From NCBI GenBank assembly GCA_034439475.1, contig JAWXAN010000015.1:1-51498 (forward strand): 51,498 nucleotides of DNA. Direction: 5' to 3'. The notes beneath the pieces are model-generated. The model was not told where the DNA came from. It saw only the letters and a list, made by a program, of their open reading frames with translations, and did not search any database. Source of the DNA: Candidatus Zixiibacteriota bacterium. Lineage in GTDB: Bacteria; Zixibacteria; MSB-5A5; GN15; FEB-12. Below, one piece after another: positions 24,362-33,081 of the stretch (position 1 is its first letter; each line of letters begins with the position of its first letter). The translations under genes were made by a program, and so were the position numbers.

Positions 24362-26572
24362 ATGAACAGAATATGTATGGCTTTGGCCGCTTTTGTATTG
24401 TTTTCGCCGCTGAATACAATCGCCGCCGACTCTAAATTCATGAAAGAGTTTAAAAATAACTATGAGCTTTTGGAACTCGATCTGCTCAACAATCCGTGTG
24501 AAGTGGCGACAATCACCAACTTTGTTTATAAAAAAGACGCGGCCACATTTACGTTTACCAACGGAAAGATGTTTTTTCTTCGCTATGTCAACGACCGCCC
24601 CACCACAGCTATATATATCGGAGATGGCAAAGCCGAGGTAGCAATACCCAGCCACGTAGAAAGACAAACGCTGATTTCCATCACGCGCGACAGCACCGTC
24701 GATCAGGCATTTACTTTCTGTTTTATCCGAATGGCCGATGATTTTGATCTTCTCGTCAGGGAGAAGTTCGCCTTGGAGCAGACGGAACTTGATATGCGTA
24801 ATTTCGGGATTACAAAAAAAGAGCAGGGAGAATTTTTCTTCAAGCCAACTGTCATGCATATCAGCGATAATAACTTTCAACTTCTTCGCTCGGTCTATGA
24901 GCGGAAGGCCGATGGCTATTTCTGGATAGACTTCAACCGTTATGTCTATTCGTTTGATCCGAATCGCCCTGAGGAGGTCATTGTAGGATACGAGCGTGAA
25001 GGCGGAGATATCTCGGCAACGGACGCCGCAGTGTTTCAGCGCACCGAGAGTAATGTGACCGCCGATTTGGACATGTCTACAATCGATTATCCGCTCTCAC
25101 TGCTTGACCGCAAAGGGAAATTGCACTTGGGGGGCGCCGAAGGGGATGTCATTGAAGGCGCGGACATATCGCTCGGCATAGTCGTCAATGCCGACAGTGT
25201 GCGATTTGCATCGCTGTACCTCCACAGCAGATTGAAACTCGATTCGATTTTTATAGGCAATAAACCGCTCGATTATTACCGGCGCGGGGATTTCAGTTTT
25301 GTCGGGCTGATATTTCCTGAGTATTACCATAAAGGAGACTCGTTCGCGCTCCGTTTATTTTATCACGGAAAAGATTACGCGAATCTCTTTCCTTTCCTTA
25401 CTCAGCCGCAGGCCACACCGCATTCAATTGAGTTTATTGCCCCCAATGGATTTACATATATTGTTCCGGGGATGTCCGAAATAACGCCAAAAAATGATGA
25501 CAGTGTGCACTTTACCGTTCAACCGGACGAGCCATACCATCTATTGTCATTCCAGAGTTATGCCTCGAATTTTGACACAGTGTCACTGGTGAGCGATATC
25601 GGGGTCACAGTCAATTTTTTGAAATCAAAGAGTATTACGAAGAATAAGTTCGAATGCTTCATTCCGCATGAGACATACCAGAGTGTTGTCATGAGCGCAT
25701 TTAATTTCATGACAAGTAAATTGGGCGCTCCGCCTGCGACCTTCAATCTCTCCGTTTTTCCTGAAGGCGGAATGAGCTTGCCCGGACTTATCGAACTTCC
25801 ACAAGTCCAGTGTTTCAAAGAGGAAACCGGAGGACTTCATGCCACAGCCGGATTCCAGGCCGCGCGACAGTGGTTCGGCGGACTGGCACGTCCTGCGAGC
25901 GACCGTGAGTACTGGCTATTGGATGCCGTTCCTGATTATCTCAGCCTGCTCTATATACAAGATGCGGTCGGGCCGGAGATTTTCTTTGGAGAACTCGGAA
26001 GGCGCAGAAATTTCATGCACACCCTTCAGGAACGCAACGACGACCAACCCTTGGCCACAGGGCGGCGTTTGGATGTCACTGCCCGAACAGCAAAGGGAGT
26101 CTGGGTGCTACATATGCTTCGCTCGCTCATGTATGACATAGACAAATCGTCGGATCTGACATTTTGGAAATTTGTGCGAGAACTTGCCGTGTTGACCAAT
26201 AACAAATCATTCACGAATGCTGATGTCGTTAAACTTGCCGAGAAACATTACGGGCAATCGCTTGACTGGTTTTTTAGTCAATGGCTTTTTGGACGTAATC
26301 TTCCTGAGTTTAGCGGCGGATATACGTACGAGACACGCGACAATCAGTTTTATGTCACGACCGATGTTAATATAAAAGGTGTTGATCAGGCATTTTCAAT
26401 GCCGGTACTGATGCGGGTCGCAGACGGAGCCGGGGCGTCGGTTTACTCAAGGCATATATTGAAATCGGGGGCTAACAATTTTGAGCTCGGGCCCTTCAGT
26501 TCACAGCCCAAAGAAGTTGTCTTTAACGAGCTTTACAGCGTGCTTTCAAAAGGCGAAGTAAAAAAACAGTAG
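24362..26572 (+). CDS. exported M1-peptidase-like protein lacking the zinc site
   Basis: A 736-residue protein with a signal peptide (MNRICMALAAFVLFSPLNTIAA). Overall order matches M1 (gluzincin) aminopeptidases: N-terminal beta-domain to about residue 420, then a catalytic-like domain. The GxMEN/GGMEH counterpart reads GGMSLPG at about 469-475. Where HExxH-W should stand, the protein reads AGFQAARQWFGG (about 496-507). Where the third ligand N-E-G should be, it reads LLDAVPDYL. All three zinc ligands are therefore missing, while the distal helix (HYGQSLDWFFSQWLFGRNLPEF) is well kept. The ATG at 24362 is chosen for AGGGGAAAAG upstream. Periplasmic, non-catalytic in the usual sense; role unknown. 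Confidence 0.85.
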   Translation: MNRICMALAAFVLFSPLNTIAADSKFMKEFKNNYELLELDLLNNPCEVATITNFVYKKDAATFTFTNGKMFFLRYVNDRPTTAIYIGDGKAEVAIPSHVERQTLISITRDSTVDQAFTFCFIRMADDFDLLVREKFALEQTELDMRNFGITKKEQGEFFFKPTVMHISDNNFQLLRSVYERKADGYFWIDFNRYVYSFDPNRPEEVIVGYEREGGDISATDAAVFQRTESNVTADLDMSTIDYPLSLLDRKGKLHLGGAEGDVIEGADISLGIVVNADSVRFASLYLHSRLKLDSIFIGNKPLDYYRRGDFSFVGLIFPEYYHKGDSFALRLFYHGKDYANLFPFLTQPQATPHSIEFIAPNGFTYIVPGMSEITPKNDDSVHFTVQPDEPYHLLSFQSYASNFDTVSLVSDIGVTVNFLKSKSITKNKFECFIPHETYQSVVMSAFNFMTSKLGAPPATFNLSVFPEGGMSLPGLIELPQVQCFKEETGGLHATAGFQAARQWFGGLARPASDREYWLLDAVPDYLSLLYIQDAVGPEIFFGELGRRRNFMHTLQERNDDQPLATGRRLDVTARTAKGVWVLHMLRSLMYDIDKSSDLTFWKFVRELAVLTNNKSFTNADVVKLAEKHYGQSLDWFFSQWLFGRNLPEFSGGYTYETRDNQFYVTTDVNIKGVDQAFSMPVLMRVADGAGASVYSRHILKSGANNFELGPFSSQPKEVVFNELYSVLSKGEVKKQ

Positions 26573-26608
26573 ACACACACATCGATAAAGGAGGCGGGGT
26601 ATCACATC

Positions 26609-27043
26609 ATGACAACACGATTACACACGGCGCAGAGAATTATATTCGTGCTGGCGCTTTCGGCATTGGCAATTATGGGAAGCCAACGCCTGACACTGGC
26701 CGATGAAACAGGCATTGATAACTCAGCAGCGACAGAACAGCCAGTGGCGAAGAAACAGTTTGTTATTTTGATTGCCCCTACTCGGGCAAATTTTCTTGAG
26801 ACGATGACAAAAGAAGAACAGACAAAAGTCAGCGAGCATTTTTTACGCCTGAAAGGGCTTCACGCTGAGGGGAAAATTATCCTTGCCGGGCCATGCGACG
26901 ATGCGGCATTTGGCCTTATTGTAGTTGAAACCGAGACCGAAGCCGAGGCTCGTGAAATTGCCCACGGTGATCCTGCCGTTCAGGCCGGCGTGTTTGTTTT
27001 AAAAGAGATACACCCGTTTACGGTCGCGTTGCTGAGGAAGTAG
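26609..27043 (+). CDS. exported YciI-like domain protein
   Basis: A 144-residue protein. A signal peptide (RIIFVLALSALAIMGSQRLTLA) and a short Ala/Gln-rich linker precede a YciI-like domain of about 90 residues: KQFVILIAPTRANF, KVSEHFLRLKGLHAEGKIILAGPCDD, AFGLIVVE and ETEAEAREIAHGDPAVQAGVFVLKEIHPF. This ferredoxin-like fold is usually cytoplasmic and of uncertain function; a secreted version is uncommon. AAAGGAGGCGGGG precedes the ATG. It follows the M1-like gene by 36 bp, likely in one transcript. Confidence 0.88.
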   Translation: MTTRLHTAQRIIFVLALSALAIMGSQRLTLADETGIDNSAATEQPVAKKQFVILIAPTRANFLETMTKEEQTKVSEHFLRLKGLHAEGKIILAGPCDDAAFGLIVVETETEAEAREIAHGDPAVQAGVFVLKEIHPFTVALLRK

Positions 27044-27060
27044 GGAGGGAGGCACTATAA

Positions 27061-27636
27061 ATGATATTTGCTGTTGGATTATTATTTCTCAAGCTTTTTA
27101 GCGATCCGATTCAGGATACTGTTCAGGGCGACTCTTTGCCCACAACCTGCAAGGAAATAGTCTATACTTCTGAGAATAGTTCGGAGTGTTTAATTTTGTA
27201 TTTACTAGGTAAGTGTGATACGGTTTTACCGCGTGGCTTTGCAATTGCACGTTACGAGAGTGATACTGTCTGGGAAATTGTATGGTCAAAATTATCGGTG
27301 GATCAAAATTTGGTAGAATCTTATTCCATGGATTTTGACTGTGACGGCATTAATGAATTCATCACCTTGTTTACCGATGAATTTTTCGTTTGGGGGTTTG
27401 CTCATCGTTTCAGTGCAAGGCAAGGAAAATTGTTTTCAATGCAAAGTCTGGAACTGCCTCTAGTAGGGAAAGCAACTAATGTAAATGACTTTAAATATTC
27501 GCGTATTAATCCCAATAATACATTTACTCTGCCTGGAATGAGTGATCTTGGATTTAAGGGACTGACGGTTGTCTACGACGAAGCGGGTGATAGCCTTTCA
27601 ATTGAGTACGGAGAATACATGGGTTGTAGGCATTAG
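27061..27636 (+). CDS. hypothetical exported protein
   Basis: A 191-residue protein with a hydrophobic N-terminus (MIFAVGLLFLKLF) that may be a signal or anchor. The middle has a DFDCDGINEFITLF stretch that resembles the Ca2+-binding/FG-GAP-type 'D-x-D-G-x-x-E' pattern of integrin-like or VCBS repeats, but only one copy exists. Strong GGGAGGGAGG ribosome-binding sequence. The coding DNA is A+T-richer than the neighbours. No family recognised. Confidence 0.7.
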   Translation: MIFAVGLLFLKLFSDPIQDTVQGDSLPTTCKEIVYTSENSSECLILYLLGKCDTVLPRGFAIARYESDTVWEIVWSKLSVDQNLVESYSMDFDCDGINEFITLFTDEFFVWGFAHRFSARQGKLFSMQSLELPLVGKATNVNDFKYSRINPNNTFTLPGMSDLGFKGLTVVYDEAGDSLSIEYGEYMGCRH

Positions 27637-27907
27637 AAGATTAAGAGAACCGAGATTGCCGCGTCGTGCCGAAGACGGCACTCCTCGCAACGACGTACTG
27701 GGAAAGTTAGCTTTGATCCATGTACCGCACAGCTTTCGGCGGGTTCGCGGACGGACCCGCCCTACTTACATCACTGTTGGGAAGGAGCAACCGACAGCAC
27801 GGACTGACGAACACGAGTCCATCTCATCGCTCCTCTTTGACTCTAAATAATCTGGCCGGCTCTCATTTGGAACTACCATCCCACCTTCGGGTTATTATCT
27901 TTACATT
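27637..27907. repeat. intergenic repeat stretch before hflX
   Basis: A full TTGCGAGG-type element (complement orientation, GAGATTGCCGCG...CTCGCAACGAC) at 27652-27694, with an internal hairpin GTGCCG/CGGCAC; then a degenerate 'cggcgggttcgcggacggacccgcc' hairpin near 27737-27761. No gene seen; start of hflX at 27908 has little visible ribosome-binding sequence. Confidence 0.7.
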
Positions 27908-29014
27908 ATGACCAAGAGCACTAACAAAAAAATACCGGAGCGGGCAATTCTAGTTGCCTTGGCAAGCAGTTCAAAAGAACGGCCCGCTGTCGAAGACTCG
28001 CTCGATGAATTGACCCGTCTTGCCGAGACGGCTGGAGCGACAACGGTTGCCAGACGAATTCAGACCCGTCCAAGACCTGAGGCGTCGACCTATATCGGCA
28101 AAGGCTTGGTGCAGGAGCTGAAAGAGCAGGCCGTCGAACTCAATGCCAACTGCATTATTTTCGATGACGCCCTCTCCCCCGCCCAGCAGAGAAATCTTGA
28201 GGCCGAGTTAGAAACAAAAGTTATCGACCGCTCGGTTTTGATTCTCGATATTTTTGCCCACGGCGCCCGGAGCGCCGAAGCTCGGCTTCAGGTGGAACTT
28301 GCGCAGTTGGAATATACAATGCCAAGACTGACTGGCGCATGGGTACATTTTTCAAAACAATACGGCGGCATCGGCTCAAAGGGACCGGGTGAAACGCAGT
28401 TGGAAATTGACCGGCGGCGTGTTCGCGACCGGATAAGCCATGTAAAGATGAAACTTGGGCAAGTCGATAAACAACGCGCGACCCAGCGGAAACGACGACA
28501 GGGTCTTTTCAAAATCGCGCTTGTGGGATATACCAATGCCGGCAAATCGACATTATTCAATGTGTTGACAAAATCCGAAGTCGAAATTGCGGACAAGCTC
28601 TTTACTACTTTGGATTCAACGACGCGGGTCATGTCGGCCGATTACCCCTGTCAGATAGTTTTCTCTGATACCGTTGGATTTATTAAGAAATTGCCGCATC
28701 AGTTGGTGGAGTCATTTAAGTCCACGCTTGAGGAGGTGGCGCTGGCAGATTTATTGTTGCATGTGGTCGATTCGACGGACCCGAACTATGAGAGCGCGAT
28801 AGCTCAGACAAAATCGGTCTTGGTAGAAATCGGGGCCGAGAACGTCCCTTATATATTGGTCTATAACAAAGTCGATGCTCTCCCCGGTTTTGAGACACCT
28901 ATTGGTACCGGTAGTCCAAGTCTTTCTATTTCAGCGCTCAAAAAGACTGGGATTGCGGCCCTTAAGGCCGAAATTGTGGCTCAAGCCGAGCGTATTCCCT
29001 CCTATAAAAAATAA
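27908..29014 (+). CDS. hflX: GTPase HflX
   Basis: A 368-residue ribosome-associated GTPase that splits or rescues stalled ribosomes. The N-terminal HflX domain contains ASTYIGKGLVQELKEQA, FDDALSPAQQRNLE and TQLEIDRRRVRDRI (with KQYGGIGSKGPGETQ). The G domain: G1 GYTNAGKSTLFN, G3 DTVGFIKKLPHQLVESF, G4 NKVD. The C-terminus is short (no extended CTD), as in shorter HflX types. It is not in an hfq operon. Followed 46 bp later by a CheY-like gene. Confidence 0.96.
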   Translation: MTKSTNKKIPERAILVALASSSKERPAVEDSLDELTRLAETAGATTVARRIQTRPRPEASTYIGKGLVQELKEQAVELNANCIIFDDALSPAQQRNLEAELETKVIDRSVLILDIFAHGARSAEARLQVELAQLEYTMPRLTGAWVHFSKQYGGIGSKGPGETQLEIDRRRVRDRISHVKMKLGQVDKQRATQRKRRQGLFKIALVGYTNAGKSTLFNVLTKSEVEIADKLFTTLDSTTRVMSADYPCQIVFSDTVGFIKKLPHQLVESFKSTLEEVALADLLLHVVDSTDPNYESAIAQTKSVLVEIGAENVPYILVYNKVDALPGFETPIGTGSPSLSISALKKTGIAALKAEIVAQAERIPSYKK

Positions 29015-29060
29015 TTCAACCTTCTGCCTCTCTCGCCGATAATAGCGGAGGAGGTAATGA

Positions 29061-29417
29061 ATGGCCAAAAAAATACTGATTGTCGACGATAATCCGAATA
29101 TGTCTTCTCTTCTTTCAGAGATGTTAGAAGTTTTTGATCATATGTCGGTCAGAGCTGCCGATGGAACGCAGGCATTGACCGAGTTGCACAAAGGCGGGAT
29201 CAGCATGGTTATCACCGATATGCGAATGCCTAATATGACCGGACTTGAATTGTTGCAGCAGGTCAAGAGCCTCTACCCTGCTATTCCGGTGGTGCTCATC
29301 TCAGGGTACTCGGTCGCAGAGATCGAATCCCAGGCCGGGCATTTGAAGGCCGATGGTTTTCTTGGGAAACCGCTGCTGATGTCTGATATCGAACAGTTGT
29401 TGCATAGACTGCTTTAG
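29061..29417 (+). CDS. CheY-like response regulator receiver (single domain)
   Basis: A 118-residue receiver domain with no output domain. Acidic pocket D9-D10, phosphoacceptor D53 in VITDMRMPN, S81 in VLISGY and K103 in LGKPL are all present, so phosphorylation is expected. GGAGGAGG precedes the ATG with good spacing. No histidine kinase is nearby; its partner is unknown. Chemotaxis or any phosphorelay role is possible. Confidence 0.94.
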   Translation: MAKKILIVDDNPNMSSLLSEMLEVFDHMSVRAADGTQALTELHKGGISMVITDMRMPNMTGLELLQQVKSLYPAIPVVLISGYSVAEIESQAGHLKADGFLGKPLLMSDIEQLLHRLL

Positions 29418-30018
29418 ATTTCTTCTGATTGTAATTCTCCGATAATTAAAGATGTGCGATGTTGTTGGCCGCGACCGGGCGGTTATCCTCACACGACACG
29501 CTTATGCTCAGGCAGTAGGGCGGGGAAGCCTGTCCGCCGTGGTGGATCCGCGAAGCCATTTTCATTGCGTAATTCCTCTTTGGATCTTGGTGCAGGCCGT
29601 CTCTGGCCTGCACCAACAGTAGGGTCACACCGCAAGCAGTGTGGTACAAGAATTAAAGCAAACATTCGAAGCACCGTCATTGTGGGCCGAGCTTTTTAGG
29701 CGCGGCATGGCAATCTCATATTCTCTTTATATTTCGTGCGCGACAGAGACGTTCCACACGAAGAGAACAATATGTGCAGTCAGGCGTCTCTGCCGGACAG
29801 TTAAATTATAGTGTCGGGCGGGGGCGCCCGACACCACAGAAAAGAAGTAAGATCACACCGTCCGCCGCGGCGGAGTGTGGTACAAGAGCTGGTGCACGGG
29901 GACATACACCAGCCACTCTAATTCTTGGGAATAAGAATAATCAACCGTCCCGACGAATGTCGAGAGTGGGGTACCCTATGGTATGAACCAGTCGTACCCG
30001 TTTTCTTTGCACTGGGAA
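29418..30018. repeat. intergenic repeat cluster
   Basis: No gene supported. Four or more hairpin copies: 29590-29613 (GTGCAGGCC arm, GTCTCT loop), 29736-29759 (GTGCGCGAC arm), 29811-29834 (GTGTCGGGC arm, perfect 9-bp stem) and a degraded one near 29774-29800. GC-rich palindrome at about 29857-29884; 'gcatggcaatctcatatt' end of a TTGCGAGG element near 29705-29722; 'gctggtgcacggggacatacaccagcc' hairpin near 29889-29915. Confidence 0.8.
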
Positions 30019-30084
30019 ACCAACATTATCTAACCAATATCTAACATTGAACATGTAATACACTAACATAATTCCAACTTAATG
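30019..30084 (+). promoter_or_regulatory. probable Pho box: tandem 11-bp direct repeats upstream of porin and pstS
   Basis: Seven-base units followed by four spacer bases: CTAACCA (30030), CTAACAT (30041), a poor unit (30052), CTAACAT (30063) and CCAACTT (30074), each exactly 11 bp apart; a weaker CCAACAT is at 30020. An 11-bp period is characteristic of PhoB-type binding sites. The first gene downstream encodes a phosphate-selective-type porin and the next PstS, which supports phosphate-starvation control. The regulator is not in the window. Confidence 0.65.
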
Positions 30085-30139
30085 AAGCTGTGGTTAGGAC
30101 AAAAACGAACTTTTACGAACTAAGGACGGGAAAAAGATT

Positions 30140-31429
30140 ATGGTCATTCAAACAAAATGGGTTTTAGTAGCCGCTCTGCTTCTTTCATCGGGCGTATTCG
30201 CGCAATCGAGCGAGGACTCTGCCAACATTGGAGACGATCGGCTCCACGGGCAGGTAGAAAGTATCAATGAGAATCTTGCCGTGGTCAACAGCGACCTCTC
30301 CATTTTGAAATGGCTCAAGGTCTCCGGCTACCTTCAGGCACGATACGAACTCAATGATACATCGCAGAACGGTGTTTTGAACGGAGACTATTCCAAAAAT
30401 AGAAACGCTAATAACTTTTATATCCGACGCGGACGGCTCAAATTTACCTTTCAGCCGCTGACATCGAGCAGATATGTTTTCTATATCGATGCCTCCAAAC
30501 AATCTATCTCGCTCAAAGAAGCATATGTGGAATTGAACAAGAGATTCGGTGAACATGGATTCGCGCTGACAGCGGGACAGTTCAATATCCCTTTCGGCTA
30601 TGAAATAGAATACTCATCGTCGAAACGTGATTTCCCCGAGCGAAGTCTTGCTGAGAATAAATTGTTCAAAGGAGAGCGTGACCGCGGATTGAATTTCACC
30701 TATGTCATGCCGCGTTATCTACAGTTCAATATCGCTCTGTTACAGGGCTGGGGAATCGAGGGCTCCGAAGGAAAATCGCCGACATGGTATGACCCCACTA
30801 TTGCAAAGGATTTTGTGGCGCGCGCCAAAGCAAAGCTGGGAATGGTTGACTTAGGAATCTCCGGCTACTGGGGTAAAAATTATTTAGCCGGAAGTCCCTC
30901 TGTTGCCGCCAGAGCGGGAGTTACGACATGGTTTGACGCCAACGGTAACAGTATTATCGATGCTGGTGAGACCACGACCACTGCTCCGGTTGCGGCCAAA
31001 TCCGCAGTAGCAGGGTTTGAAAAGGACAAAACGCGGTATGGAGCCGACGCACAAGTCTATCTTGATATTCTTCCTTTTGGAGGCACAGCTTTTCGCGGCG
31101 AACTTTTTATCGCCGAGGATTATAACAATTCTGCCGCGGATTCGCTCGCATCAAAAATCGGCTGGTACCTCTGGCTCTCGCAGTCTCTCAGCACGAAATT
31201 CGGCGCGGCAGTTCGCTATGATTACTGGGACCCCAATACAGATGCAACCGCTGCCAATGATGCAATTGGCACTTTGTCGCTTGCGGGACATTATTATTTC
31301 GACAGTTATGTCCGTATCACCGCCGCTTATGATATTCCGAGCCTGCTTGAAGGACGGTCCACATTCAGAAAGCATCCGGCTGATATCACAGATAACCGAT
31401 TCACACTTCAATTCCAATTCGCCATATAG
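30140..31429 (+). CDS. phosphate-selective porin O/P-like outer-membrane protein
   Basis: A 429-residue protein with signal peptide (WVLVAALLLSSGVFA, cleavage before QSSED), a short helical segment (HGQVESINENLAVVNSDLSILKWLKV) and then alternating beta-strands rich in aromatic and charged residues (GYLQARYELND, NFYIRRGRLKFTFQP, YVFYIDASKQ, FALTAGQFNIPFGYEIEYSSSKRDFPERS). This arrangement fits the OprO/OprP-type porin family, and the C-terminal strand RFTLQFQFAI is of outer-membrane type. It sits 23 bp before pstS. Substrate phosphate is inferred from pstS and the Pho-box-like repeats. AAGGACGGG lies upstream of the ATG. Confidence 0.88.
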   Translation: MVIQTKWVLVAALLLSSGVFAQSSEDSANIGDDRLHGQVESINENLAVVNSDLSILKWLKVSGYLQARYELNDTSQNGVLNGDYSKNRNANNFYIRRGRLKFTFQPLTSSRYVFYIDASKQSISLKEAYVELNKRFGEHGFALTAGQFNIPFGYEIEYSSSKRDFPERSLAENKLFKGERDRGLNFTYVMPRYLQFNIALLQGWGIEGSEGKSPTWYDPTIAKDFVARAKAKLGMVDLGISGYWGKNYLAGSPSVAARAGVTTWFDANGNSIIDAGETTTTAPVAAKSAVAGFEKDKTRYGADAQVYLDILPFGGTAFRGELFIAEDYNNSAADSLASKIGWYLWLSQSLSTKFGAAVRYDYWDPNTDATAANDAIGTLSLAGHYYFDSYVRITAAYDIPSLLEGRSTFRKHPADITDNRFTLQFQFAI

Positions 31430-31452
31430 CACTTAGAAAAGGATAAGAAAAT

Positions 31453-32301
31453 ATGAAAATGAATAGCTTGACAACAGTATGTATCGCCGCGGCTTTCTTC
31501 TTGATAACCGCAGTGGCGCAAAAAGAAATCTCGGCCCGCGAATCAATCACGATCAAAGGCTCCGATACGATGATTCTTCTTGGGCAGCGTTGGGCCGAAG
31601 CGTATATGAAAATAAATCCGCAGACGACAATTCAGGTTACAGGCGGAGGGTCGGGTGTCGGTATCGCGGCGCTCATCAATGGCACAACAAGCATCTGCGA
31701 GTCATCGCGCCCGATTAAGTCATCGGAGATCGACAAACTTAAAGAACGCTTTAATACTGTCGGGGTCGAGATACCGGTAGCAAAAGACGGGTTGTCTGTC
31801 TACGTCCATGCCGACAACAGCATTCAGGAGTTGAGTATCCCACAGCTTAAGGCAATATATACCGGCGAATTTACAAATTGGAACCAAGTCGGCGGGCCGG
31901 ATGCAAATATCATTCTCTATGGCCGTGAGAACAGTTCCGGCACATATACTTTTTTCAAAGACAATGTGCTAAAGGGGGAGGACTTTGCGCCGCAGACCCA
32001 GACACTGCCCGGGACCGCAGCGGTTGTGAATGCCGTGTCAAAAGATAAACTCGGGATTGGTTATGGCGGCGCAGCATTCAGCAAAGGAGTCAGACAAATT
32101 AAGGTTAAAAAAGATGATGTGTCGGAAGCGTTTGAGCCGTCGGCTGAAAATGTCAAATCCGGCGCATATCCGCTCTCTCGCAATCTTTTTTGGTATCTTA
32201 GGAACAAACCGACCGGGGATATGAAGAAGCTTGTGGATTTTGTATTGTCAGAAAAGGGGCAGAGGCTTGTTATCGAGGTCGGCTATTTTCCGGTGAAATA
32301 G
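31453..32301 (+). CDS. pstS: phosphate ABC transporter substrate-binding protein PstS-like
   Basis: A 282-residue periplasmic phosphate-binding protein. Signal peptide (LTTVCIAAAFFLITAVA), then ESITIKGSDTMILLGQRWAEAYM, where the SDT loop binds phosphate, TGGGSGVGIAALINGT, ESSRPIKSSE, YTGEFTNWNQVGG and RENSSGTYTFFKDNVL, all hallmarks of the PstS family. It ends at 282 residues, the short class. No pstC, pstA or pstB follows; the permease must be elsewhere. Probably co-transcribed with the porin. Confidence 0.93.
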   Translation: MKMNSLTTVCIAAAFFLITAVAQKEISARESITIKGSDTMILLGQRWAEAYMKINPQTTIQVTGGGSGVGIAALINGTTSICESSRPIKSSEIDKLKERFNTVGVEIPVAKDGLSVYVHADNSIQELSIPQLKAIYTGEFTNWNQVGGPDANIILYGRENSSGTYTFFKDNVLKGEDFAPQTQTLPGTAAVVNAVSKDKLGIGYGGAAFSKGVRQIKVKKDDVSEAFEPSAENVKSGAYPLSRNLFWYLRNKPTGDMKKLVDFVLSEKGQRLVIEVGYFPVK

Positions 32302-33081
32302 AGGTCAGTTAGGTTGTAAAAGAATGTGGTGCAGGGCGCACTCGCCCGCGAACCCGCCGATTATATGGCCGTCAGGTCACACACACTCCTCGCTGTTCGC
32401 TCGAAGTGACCAAGGCCAGACGGAACAGGAAACTGAGATTGCCGCGTCGCGCAGTTTATCCCGCGAAGCGGGACTCCTCGCAACGACTTATTGTAGTGTC
32501 ACCCCAGCGAAAGCTAGGGGGTCCCTCTTCTCTTTGATTTCTTGTCCCGCACTCCCGACATTAGTCGCGACGGTGTGATCTTTTCTTTACCCTCTACTTA
32601 TTGACGTGGGGAGGGTGAGGACTTATTCACGAGCAATACAGAATCGCTGAACCGTTCGCCTGCGGCGAACCGAGGCGGAATCGCTACAGAGGAAGAGAGC
32701 ACGCCGCCGCAGAATCGTTACAAAATAGGATGAAGATGGATTCCAGCTTGCGCTGGAATGACAATGAGAGAACACCACACTTCCGACATTGGTCGCGACG
32801 GTGTGGTCATATCCGTGGTGCGGGACGTCTCTGTCCGACACTATGATCTGCTATTCTTTGTACCCCACCCAACGGGTGGGTTATTATTTTACCCATGTGT
32901 AAGCCTACTTTACCCGTAGCGCCCCGCCCCACACCAAACCTGAAGAACCTGATCATTCTCACACTGGGCAGGAAAAACCCAGCCGTTGGCTGGGCTACAG
33001 GAAGAAAAGATACCCCCTCCCCCTATATTCCTCTCTTTACAAATCACCATAAATCCACTATTATTGGCGGTTATTTAGGAA
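32302..33081. repeat. long intergenic repeat cluster before ileS
   Basis: No gene supported in about 780 bp. Contents: TTGCGAGG-type element at 32435-32487; the widely known 'CCCAGCGAAAGCTaGGGG' and 'ATTCCAGCTTGCGCTGGAAT' hairpins near 32500-32523 and 32740-32759; a 24-bp hairpin at 32818-32841; a GGGTGGG terminator-like hairpin at 32864-32886; and an AGCCCAGCC/GGCTGGGCT-type hairpin at about 32978-32998, shared with 37437-37461. No T-box or other leader is recognisable for ileS. Confidence 0.8.
32864..32886 (+). terminator. terminator-like hairpin downstream of pstS
   Basis: CCCACCC/GGGTGGG stem with AAC loop followed by TTATTATTTT. It lies 560 bp after pstS and might instead be one more repeat, since a sibling hairpin occurs at 37774-37797. 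Confidence 0.45.

Noticed and set aside
23858-24880. Long minus-strand frame (340 codons) opposite the ATPase and M1-like genes
   Set aside because: Runs antisense to two well-supported genes with family motifs, and shows no domain.
33010-33081. T-box leader before ileS
   Set aside because: No specifier-loop or T-box bulge consensus is recognisable; most of the upstream stretch is repeat DNA.
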